From Proteiniphilum sp. UBA4977 (lineage in GTDB: Bacteria > Bacteroidota > Bacteroidia > Bacteroidales > Dysgonomonadaceae): DNA of 5,387 bases. Positions 1 to 5,387 of this stretch are shown here, piece after piece. Below the pieces are notes generated by a model. The model ran no database searches, was not told the DNA's origin, and worked only from the letters and a program-made list of their open reading frames with translations. Made by a program: the position numbers and the translations under genes. The DNA is taken from positions 1 to 5,387 of the forward strand of contig DGZP01000105.1 in NCBI GenBank assembly GCA_002398565.1. The letters run 5' to 3'. The stretch's first letter is position 1; each line of letters opens with the position of its first letter.

Positions 1-1014
1 GGAGAAGATGATGCAAAAGGTACCATCCTGGCGTATAAGGCATATGATTATATGGAACTGATGGGCGAAAAGACCGATCAGACTGTTGTTTATAGCTGGT
101 TGGGGGAAGCTCTTAAAGAAATGAAAGGAAACATGAATCCTCTCGATGCCTACTCTTATTACATGGTTGCCTCGTTGAGCCAGTACCTTAATGACAATTC
201 CAAGAAAGATCAGTATCTGCAAGACTATTTCACAGTCGTTGGGTATGTAGACCAGGCAATTGCCAGTGCGAAGAGTGCCAACGATCAGGCCAATGCAGAT
301 TATCTGACTATGGTGAAAGACGGTATTGTGAAGGGTTTTATAAACAGTGGTGCCGGCGATTGCAAGACACTGACCGAGTATTATGCCGACAAGGTGGAAC
401 CCAATAAGACAAATAAAGAATTCCTGAATGAAGTGATCAATGCTCTTGGCTCTGTTGGCTGTTCCGAAACAGACCTTTATTTTACCGCATCGGAATATCT
501 TTATCATCTCGAGCCATCTGCCGGTGCAGCCATCGGGCTGGCCAACAAGAGCCTGAGGGACAAGGATTATGATACTGCATTGAAGTATTACGATGAAGCT
601 GCAAATTTGGAGAAAGACAAGAACAAGGCATCTGATTACATGATGCAGCTGGCTGGCATCTTCTCCAATCAGCGAAATTTTGCCAAGGCAAGACAAGCTG
701 CGAATGATGCATTACAGTATAATCCCAACAATGGTGAAGCCTATATCCTGATAGCCCAGCTTTACGCAAGTTCGGCAAATAACATCTTCTCGGAACCTGA
801 GAAAGCAGGGTTGGTGTATCTGGTAGCCGTGGACAAATTACAAAAAGCAAGAGCTGTAGACCCGAGCGTGGCCGGAAAGGCAAACAGCCTGATCAACCGT
901 TACTCTGCTGCATTCATGGATACGGAGACCGCTTTTATGATGGGTATCAAACCAGGAGAAACGGTATTCATTCCCGGCTGGATCGGTGAGAATACTACGG
1001 TTCGCCTGAGGTAA
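1..1014 (+). CDS. TPR-repeat protein, 3' part only (5' end outside window)
   Basis: The reading frame is open from the first base to the TAA at 1012-1014, so this is the C-terminal 337 residues of a longer protein. The first in-frame ATG (52) is internal and not a credible start, because the sequence before it continues in the same helical style. Two TPR-like helical hairpins are visible at about 520-621 (with DYDTALKYYDEA) and 631-732 (with NFAKARQAANDALQYNPNN). A more degenerate third repeat follows to about 870. Two cysteines (codons 361-363 and 460-462) bracket a helical segment before the repeats. The protein ends with a short non-TPR tail, GETVFIPGWIGENTTVRLR. TPRs mediate protein-protein contacts, and no catalytic motif is visible. 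It lies 16 bp upstream of lptC, which suggests an envelope role. I recall similar TPR proteins beside lptC in Bacteroidales, but localisation cannot be judged without the N-terminus. The TPR assignment is firm; the function is unknown. Confidence 0.85.
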   Translation, partial: GEDDAKGTILAYKAYDYMELMGEKTDQTVVYSWLGEALKEMKGNMNPLDAYSYYMVASLSQYLNDNSKKDQYLQDYFTVVGYVDQAIASAKSANDQANADYLTMVKDGIVKGFINSGAGDCKTLTEYYADKVEPNKTNKEFLNEVINALGSVGCSETDLYFTASEYLYHLEPSAGAAIGLANKSLRDKDYDTALKYYDEAANLEKDKNKASDYMMQLAGIFSNQRNFAKARQAANDALQYNPNNGEAYILIAQLYASSANNIFSEPEKAGLVYLVAVDKLQKARAVDPSVAGKANSLINRYSAAFMDTETAFMMGIKPGETVFIPGWIGENTTVRLR

Positions 1015-1030
1015 CAATAAAACCAAAAAC

Positions 1031-1666
1031 GTGTTGAAAAGACAACACAGCATATTGCTTGCAGAACGCATAACAACCACTGTTTTAGTGATTGTTATGC
1101 TTCTTTTTTTTCTGTCTTGCAGGGACAAGAATGAAAACCTTGTCTCCTTTGAGTATGATCCCGAGACGGTACCCACGATGATCACCGATACGGTGACCAC
1201 TCTGATATCCGATTCAGGCATCACGCGCTACAAACTCGTGGCTGACGTATGGAAAGTGTTCGACAAGGCGAAGGAGCCATACTGGTTTTTTCCGGAAGGG
1301 ATCTATCTGGAACGTTTCACTCCCGATTTCAGCATTGAGGCCACCGTTACAGCTGACACAGCCTGGTATTATAACGATAAAGAGTTGTGGAAACTGAAAA
1401 AGAACGTACATGTGGAAAACATGAAAGGAGAACTGTTCGATAGTGAGGAGCTCTACTGGGATCAGAAGGAAGAACGTGTTTATTCCGATAAATATATAGA
1501 GATAAAACGGGGTGTCACCGAAATAAAAGGTTATGGATTCGAATCAAATCAGGCAATGACCGATTACCGCATTTTCCGGCCACATGACGGTAAATTACCT
1601 TTTTCCGACGAGGTGGAGAGTGACACATTGCAGATCAATTCACAACAAATAGTCTCAGAACCTTAA
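1031..1666 (+). CDS. lptC: LPS export protein LptC, lipoprotein-like
   Basis: This 211-residue protein matches the Bacteroidota form of LptC. In the Lpt machine LptC takes lipopolysaccharide from LptB2FG and passes it to LptA across the periplasm. The N-terminus is basic (MLKR), followed by a hydrophobic stretch at about residues 16-28 and Cys30 in the context FFLSC. This resembles a signal peptidase II lipobox with Phe instead of Leu at -3; a plain membrane anchor is the alternative. The beta-rich LptC domain covers about 58-192. Recognisable stretches are SDSGITRYKL, WFFPEGIYLERF, ADTAWYYNDKELWKLKKNVHV, GELFDSEELYWDQ and IKGYGFES. The start is GTG at 1031; the next in-frame ATG (1097) would remove most of the signal region. 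No Shine-Dalgarno is seen, as is usual in this phylum. It is probably co-transcribed with the TPR gene (16 bp upstream) and the CNNM gene (7 bp downstream). Confidence 0.9.
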   Translation: MLKRQHSILLAERITTTVLVIVMLLFFLSCRDKNENLVSFEYDPETVPTMITDTVTTLISDSGITRYKLVADVWKVFDKAKEPYWFFPEGIYLERFTPDFSIEATVTADTAWYYNDKELWKLKKNVHVENMKGELFDSEELYWDQKEERVYSDKYIEIKRGVTEIKGYGFESNQAMTDYRIFRPHDGKLPFSDEVESDTLQINSQQIVSEP

Positions 1667-1673
1667 AAAAAGC

Positions 1674-2957
1674 ATGTCTATATCTGTACAAACCGGTTGG
1701 TGGATTACCTTATTTCTGTCTGTTTTTTTTTCAGGCATGGAAGTTGCGTTTGTCTCATCCGATAAGTTGCGTTATGCTGTCAAAAAGAAATCCACAGGAA
1801 TATATAACTACATGATGAACAGCATTTACGGACATCCGCGTCAGTTTCTGACTACCATCATGGTAGGGAAGGTGATTGTACTGGTGTTATTGGTGTATTT
1901 TTCCAGTCTTATAGCCCGCGAACAATTTTCTTTTGGTACCGACAGCCAATTACCGGAGATATTGATCTTCATTGTGGTAGTGGCTTTCATTGTTCTGCTC
2001 ACCGACGAATTTTTGCCACGCACATTTTTTCAGAAAAATGCAAATTTTTGGGTCGGTCTTTTTGTAATTCCCGCGTTCATCTGTTACATAGCATTGTACC
2101 CTGTTGCCAAAGTATTTGTAGGGATATCGAAAGGTGCACTCAAGCTGTTTGGCATCCGGGATATGCGGTCCGACAAGGGAACATTCAGCCGGACAGACCT
2201 GGATACTTACGTAAAGAAAAGTATCGACGATATGTCGAAAGAAAAAGAGGTGGATTCGGAAATGAAAATCTTCCGCAACGCACTCGATTTTTCGGCCATG
2301 AAGATAAGAGACTGCATGGTGCCTCGTGCCGATATTGTGGCAGTGAGTATCGATACAGACGCGGATATTCTGAAAGAGAAGTTCATTGAAACGGGTATTT
2401 CCCGGATCCTTGTTTTTAAAGATGACATAGACAACATTGTGGGCTATATTCATATGTGGGAGATTTTCAATAACCCCGGGGACTGGACCCACAATATCGC
2501 TTCCGTTTCTTTTGTTCCCGAGAGCATGCCGGCCAATCAACTGATGAGTGATCTGATGCAACAACATAAAAGCATCGCCGTAGTAGTCGACGAGTTTGGC
2601 GGGACCTCGGGTATTGTGACAATGGAAGATTTGGTGGAGGAGATATTCGGTGAGATTGAGGATGAATACGATGTGGAATCGAAGTTTGTGAAACGTGAAG
2701 GAGAGAATGAATTCGTGCTTTCCGGTCGCGTGGAAATAGACCATCTCAACGAAATATATGGTCTTGATATTCCCGAGTCTGACGACTACTCTACAGTAGC
2801 CGGTTACCTGCTCCATCACACCCGGCGTTTTCCCAAGACCTATGAGACCGTAATCATCGGGAAATACACCTTTAAAATACTGAAAGTTACCGCACGCAAG
2901 ATTGAAGTAGTGCGTCTGATTACGAAAGACACTCCCGAAGTGAAGGATCCGTTTTAA
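1674..2957 (+). CDS. CNNM/CorC-family membrane protein (DUF21-CBS-CBS-CorC_HlyC)
   Basis: This 427-residue inner-membrane protein is often annotated as hemolysin-like, CorC or GldE-like. Family members transport or sense Mg2+ and related cations; the hemolysin label is historical. The DUF21/CNNM membrane domain spans about residues 8-160, with hydrophobic segments near 9-28, 61-82, 94-114 and 124-150 and the signature FFSGMEVAFVSS at 18-29. A CBS pair follows: CBS1 about 214-265 (MVPRADIVAVSIDTDA...GYIHMWEIF) and CBS2 about 278-333, ending in the classic DEFGGTSGIVTMEDLVEEIF. The C-terminal transporter-associated domain covers about 345-416. The length and domain order are complete. One oddity is that the usual Gly-Asn-Asn of the second membrane segment reads Gly-Lys-Val (65-67). 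Glu112 in the DEFLPR motif, the equivalent of GEILPK, is kept. The ATG at 1674 lies 7 bp after lptC, which implies translational coupling. The family call is sure; substrate and direction of transport are not. Confidence 0.93.
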   Translation: MSISVQTGWWITLFLSVFFSGMEVAFVSSDKLRYAVKKKSTGIYNYMMNSIYGHPRQFLTTIMVGKVIVLVLLVYFSSLIAREQFSFGTDSQLPEILIFIVVVAFIVLLTDEFLPRTFFQKNANFWVGLFVIPAFICYIALYPVAKVFVGISKGALKLFGIRDMRSDKGTFSRTDLDTYVKKSIDDMSKEKEVDSEMKIFRNALDFSAMKIRDCMVPRADIVAVSIDTDADILKEKFIETGISRILVFKDDIDNIVGYIHMWEIFNNPGDWTHNIASVSFVPESMPANQLMSDLMQQHKSIAVVVDEFGGTSGIVTMEDLVEEIFGEIEDEYDVESKFVKREGENEFVLSGRVEIDHLNEIYGLDIPESDDYSTVAGYLLHHTRRFPKTYETVIIGKYTFKILKVTARKIEVVRLITKDTPEVKDPF

Positions 2958-3079
2958 CATTGCCTTCTCACACATTTCAATAAAAAAAATATCTTTATCT
3001 GCTTTATTTTTACTAACTTCGTGCCCTTATTTGAAACAATTTTACTTTTAACGTTTAAACATAACTAAAAAATAGTTAA
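2958..3079 (+). promoter_or_regulatory. AT-rich gap with candidate promoter for the ppiD-like gene
   Basis: This 122-bp gap is the only sizeable space between genes in the block. The Bacteroidota -7 consensus is TAnnTTTG with a -33 TTTG. TAACTTCG at 3014-3021 matches the -7 box except at one position, and TATCTTTA at 2990-2997 also has one mismatch. Neither has a clear TTTG at the right upstream distance. If the 3014 box is used, transcription would start near 3027-3030, leaving a leader of about 50 nt. No terminator hairpin for the upstream genes is visible here, so read-through from the TPR-lptC-CNNM transcript into the ppiD-like gene remains possible. Confidence 0.35.
3062..3078 (+). other. 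Small inverted repeat abutting the ppiD-like start codon
   Basis: TAACTA at 3062-3067 and TAGTTA at 3073-3078 form a 6-bp stem around an A5 loop. The repeat ends one base before the ATG at 3080. The stem is AT-rich and weak. It could slightly influence initiation or be a protein-binding palindrome, or it may simply reflect the A/T-rich leader typical of the phylum. Confidence 0.3.
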
Positions 3080-5209
3080 ATGGCTACTTTACAGAAGATT
3101 AGAGACAAAGGTACATTGCTGGTGATCGTGATTGGCGTGGCACTGCTGGCCTTTGTTTTGGGAGACTTGTTTACTTCAGGCACCACGTTATTCGGAAAAG
3201 CACGTGACAGGGCATTCGTAGTAAACGGGGAAGTGATTTCCACGCAACAATATGCCGATAAAATTACCGAATTCGAAGAATTTCAGAAAATGGTCAGTGG
3301 CCAATCCTCTCTCGATGAGAACACCACATCTCAGATACGCGAAGCGGTATACCAGCAGATGGTGCGGGAACGCCTGCTCGATAATCAGACCAGAAAACTG
3401 GGACTCACCGTGACCAAGAACGAACTCAATGATCTGGTGCATGGGGAAAACATTTCGCCGGTCTTACAGCAACTCCCCTTCTTCCTTGACCCGCAAACAC
3501 GTATGTTTAGCCGCAATGCGCTGATCGAATTTATAAATACAATCAACACGCCCAGTCCCGGGCCACAGGAACAGGCTCTTGTGAACCAGTATAAATCATT
3601 GTGGTTATTCATTGAGGAGATGGTACGCACGCAACGACTGGAGGAAAAATATATATCGCTGTTGTCAAACGCAGTGATCGTGAATGACCGCGAAGCCAGG
3701 ACAGCATTTGATCTTTCCCAGCAGAATGCCGACATTGCTTATGTGATGCAGAATTATTTTACGATTTCCGATTCGACAGTAACAGTGAGTGATAAAGAAG
3801 TACAGGACTATTATAACGCACATAAGGCATTGTTCAGGCTGGAGGCTCCCCTGGTAAAATTGTCTTATTTTTCAAAAGAAATTGTTCCCAGCGACGAGGA
3901 TTTTGCCGAAGTGGAAGCTGAGTCCAAAAAGGCTTTTACTGAACTGCAGAATGCTGCCAACCCGATGAGCGTTGTGGCCGATTATTCCGATACGCCTTAT
4001 CGTGATGTGTTTGTGAGTGAATTCATGCTGACTCCTTCCCAGATTGAATTTGTTCGCAGTGCTGCTGTCAACGAAATAGCAGGCCCCAAGCGTGAAGGGG
4101 ATGCATATCAGATCATCAAGCTGATTGACAAGACAGTCTCTCCCGACTCGGTACGGCTTCGTATGATGGCAATACCCGATGCTTCCATGGTGGGACAGGA
4201 TTCAGTAGTTACCAATTTTGTGGACAGCATCTACGGTTTACTGCAAGGTGGAGGTTCTTTTGCCGAAGTTGCCAATAGCCTTAATCCAAGCTCCAATGGA
4301 GGTGAAGTAGGCTGGGCACGTGAGATTGATCTCGCTCAGATGGGTTCCGGCCTTGTTCAGGCTGCTTTCAATACACCGGTAGGGCAACCCGTGAAATTGT
4401 CTGTTCCGGGTCAGCAGCTTATTCTTCAGGTAGAAGAAAGAACCAGTCCCGTAAATAAATACAAGGTTGCCATTATAAATATGCCGGTTGTTGCCAGCGA
4501 GAAGACCTCTAACAATATCGACAACGAACTGAATCAGTTTATCTCCGCCCCTGATGTAAAAACCAAATTTAATGAACTGGCGTCCGAAAAAAACTATATG
4601 GTCATGCCAAATGTCACGGTTTCGGCCAACGATTTTTCATTGGCGCAGATTCCCAGTTCGCGTCAGATTATCACCTGGGCTGCCAATGAAAAGGAACGAG
4701 GCAGCGTGAAGAAGTTCGATCTCACCAATCTGCGTGTCATTGCACGTGTGGAACAGGTAATTCCCGCCGGAACAACACCTCTTTCTGAAGTCTCTTCCGG
4801 CATACGTACTCAGTTGATGAATGAGAAGAAGGCAGAGAAAATAATCACCGACCTGCAGGCGAAAAATCTGACATCTCTTGATGCCTATGCTGCAGCAATG
4901 AACACTGTTGCAGATACGGTCCGTTTTGTGAACTTTACCACCCGCAACATTACGGGGCTGGGAGTGGAACCCGTATTGAATGCAGTATCTGCCTTTGCGC
5001 CTGTCGGCAAGGTGGTTGGCCCCATGAAGGGGAATATGGGTGTGTATGTTACCCAGGTTGCAAACAGGACAGCGGGAACAGAAACATACGACGCTTCATC
5101 TCAGAAAAGAAGTATGCTCAACAGCAATGCCTATCGTCTCCAGATGCAGTCTGTTGAAATATTAAAAGACAAAATGGTTGTGGAAGACAACCGCTACAGG
5201 TTCTTCTGA
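3080..5209 (+). CDS. ppiD: PpiD/SurA-like membrane-anchored periplasmic folding factor
   Basis: This 709-residue protein fits the PpiD-like family: a short cytoplasmic N-terminus (MATLQKIRDKG), one membrane anchor at about residues 12-31, and a large periplasmic part. A SurA_N-like chaperone region spans about 44-200 (starting VVNGEVISTQQYADKI). A degenerate parvulin-like module follows at about 256-352. A better parvulin domain lies at 357-454 with FAEVA, GGEVGW (407-412) and a closing LILQVEER strand. A long C-terminal region (about 456-709) completes the protein. PpiD works at the Sec translocon exit, helping newly exported proteins fold. The parvulin domain lacks both hallmark histidines (Met362 and Gln446 occupy their places) and is short before GGEVGW, so isomerase activity is doubtful; E. 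coli PpiD is also reported inactive. The ATG at 3080 is chosen because it gives the typical family N-terminus. No Shine-Dalgarno is present. The symbol ppiD is by family resemblance, not proven orthology. Confidence 0.88.
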   Translation: MATLQKIRDKGTLLVIVIGVALLAFVLGDLFTSGTTLFGKARDRAFVVNGEVISTQQYADKITEFEEFQKMVSGQSSLDENTTSQIREAVYQQMVRERLLDNQTRKLGLTVTKNELNDLVHGENISPVLQQLPFFLDPQTRMFSRNALIEFINTINTPSPGPQEQALVNQYKSLWLFIEEMVRTQRLEEKYISLLSNAVIVNDREARTAFDLSQQNADIAYVMQNYFTISDSTVTVSDKEVQDYYNAHKALFRLEAPLVKLSYFSKEIVPSDEDFAEVEAESKKAFTELQNAANPMSVVADYSDTPYRDVFVSEFMLTPSQIEFVRSAAVNEIAGPKREGDAYQIIKLIDKTVSPDSVRLRMMAIPDASMVGQDSVVTNFVDSIYGLLQGGGSFAEVANSLNPSSNGGEVGWAREIDLAQMGSGLVQAAFNTPVGQPVKLSVPGQQLILQVEERTSPVNKYKVAIINMPVVASEKTSNNIDNELNQFISAPDVKTKFNELASEKNYMVMPNVTVSANDFSLAQIPSSRQIITWAANEKERGSVKKFDLTNLRVIARVEQVIPAGTTPLSEVSSGIRTQLMNEKKAEKIITDLQAKNLTSLDAYAAAMNTVADTVRFVNFTTRNITGLGVEPVLNAVSAFAPVGKVVGPMKGNMGVYVTQVANRTAGTETYDASSQKRSMLNSNAYRLQMQSVEILKDKMVVEDNRYRFF

Positions 5210-5246
5210 TCTTCCTGATCTGCAGGGCTTGAACGAATCTGACAGT

Positions 5247-5285
5247 GTAAAAGGAGGCGGCCTCGACGAGGTCGCCTCCTTTTAC
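5247..5285 (+). terminator. Strong intrinsic terminator after the ppiD-like gene, probably bidirectional
   Basis: An 18-bp stem with a 3-nt GAC loop is formed by 5247-5264 and 5268-5285. All pairs are Watson-Crick except one G-U at 5260/5272. The core is GGAGGCG paired with CGCCTCC, flanked by AAAA on the left and TTTT on the right, so the same structure with a U tract arises on either strand. It begins 37 bp after the stop codon of the ppiD-like gene. It would end the transcript from the left, and it could also stop transcription entering from a gene beyond the window's right edge. Confidence 0.88.
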
Positions 5286-5287
5286 GA

Positions 5288-5305
5288 AATGGTTCATGAA
5301 AATTA
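5288..5305 (+). repeat. Direct repeat, copy 1
   Basis: AATGGTTCATGAAAATTA recurs 79 bp downstream with one difference (G/A at the fourth base). It contains the 8-bp palindrome TTCATGAA. It lies just after the terminator, in sequence with no supported gene. Confidence 0.6.
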
Positions 5306-5313
5306 GGATATTC

Positions 5314-5343
5314 TTTGCCATGGTAAAAGGCAAACTTATTTGC
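5314..5343 (+). other. Overlapping inverted repeats between the direct repeats
   Basis: TTTGCC (5314-5319) can pair with GGCAAA (5329-5334) around a 9-nt loop. GCAAA (5330-5334) can instead pair with TTTGC (5339-5343) around a 4-nt loop. The two pairings exclude each other. Both stems are short, so chance is a real possibility. No riboswitch or attenuator family is recognised. Confidence 0.3.
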
Positions 5344-5366
5344 ATTGTACCCATTTGGCTTAACAG

Positions 5367-5384
5367 AATAGTTCATGAAAATTA
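5367..5384 (+). repeat. Direct repeat, copy 2
   Basis: AATAGTTCATGAAAATTA matches copy 1 at 17 of 18 bases. The window ends three bases later, so it is not known whether further copies follow. The 79-bp offset is not a multiple of three, so the two copies would be read in different frames by any one ORF, which argues against a protein repeat. Confidence 0.6.
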
Positions 5385-5387
5385 CCC

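Noticed and set aside
482..883. 133-codon open frame on the - strand
   Set aside because: It is antisense to the TPR repeats, with an unusual Cys/Pro/Trp-rich composition and no recognisable domain.
838..1224. 128-codon open frame on the - strand spanning the TPR/lptC junction
   Set aside because: It overlaps two real + strand genes and shows no domain or plausible start context.
2048..2389. 113-codon + strand frame inside the CNNM gene
   Set aside because: It is an out-of-frame shadow of the CNNM coding sequence with Arg/Tyr/Gly-rich translation and no domain.
1950..2975. 341-codon open frame on the - strand
   Set aside because: It lies antisense to the CNNM gene, whose + strand product has complete and well recognised domains. 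The - strand translation is rich in His, Phe and Cys and shows no domain, so it is a shadow frame.
5206..5220. Two CTGATC copies 9 bp apart after the ppiD-like stop codon
   Set aside because: The unit is only 6 bp and easily arises by chance.
5194..5376. 60-codon - strand frame at the right edge, overlapping the end of the ppiD-like gene
   Set aside because: It reads through the terminator hairpin (giving an Arg-rich stretch) and into the 3' end of the ppiD-like gene. The direct repeat copies fall in different frames, and no family is recognised.
5288..5384. CRISPR array start
   Set aside because: There are only two copies of an 18-bp unit with a 61-bp interval. The repeat is too short and the spacer too long for a typical array, and no cas gene is nearby.
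5296..5387. Possible start of a + strand gene at the ATG in repeat copy 1 (or at 5375 in copy 2)
   Set aside because: The frame from 5296 stays open to the window edge, but that is only about 30 codons with no recognisable motif and no clear promoter. The ATG is part of a repeated non-coding palindrome. It cannot be decided without sequence further right.

Overview
The window looks like a piece of a Bacteroidota chromosome, most likely order Bacteroidales. This rests on gene content, on start codons preceded by A-rich sequence with no Shine-Dalgarno motif, and on a lipoprotein-like LptC of the Bacteroidota type. The genus cannot be fixed from the sequence. All four genes lie on the + strand. 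They form a tightly packed block with housekeeping, cell-envelope character. No phage, transposase, CRISPR, tRNA or rRNA is visible.

Layout. Positions 1-1014 hold the 3' part of a tetratricopeptide-repeat (TPR) protein whose start lies upstream of the window. After 16 bp comes lptC (1031-1666), the periplasmic bridge component of lipopolysaccharide export. After a further 7 bp comes a CNNM/CorC-type (DUF21-CBS-CBS-CorC_HlyC) membrane protein (1674-2957). This close spacing suggests one transcript for the three genes. A 122-bp AT-rich gap (2958-3079) with promoter-like sequences precedes a large membrane-anchored PpiD/SurA-like periplasmic folding factor (3080-5209). A long stable hairpin (5247-5285) ends the block. 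The last 100 bp contain no convincing gene, but they carry an imperfect 18-bp direct repeat (17 of 18 identical, 79 bp apart) and small overlapping inverted repeats.

How the genes may work together. LptC moves LPS toward the outer membrane, the PpiD-like protein would assist folding of proteins leaving the Sec translocon, the CNNM protein is a likely divalent-cation (Mg2+) transporter or sensor, and the TPR protein may be an envelope scaffold. A shared role in envelope biogenesis is an inference from adjacency.

I see no clearly new multi-gene system. The points most worth a second look are these: the CNNM protein lacks the usual Gly-Asn-Asn motif of its membrane domain; the PpiD-like protein has lost both hallmark histidines of its parvulin domain; and the window edge carries an unexplained direct repeat.
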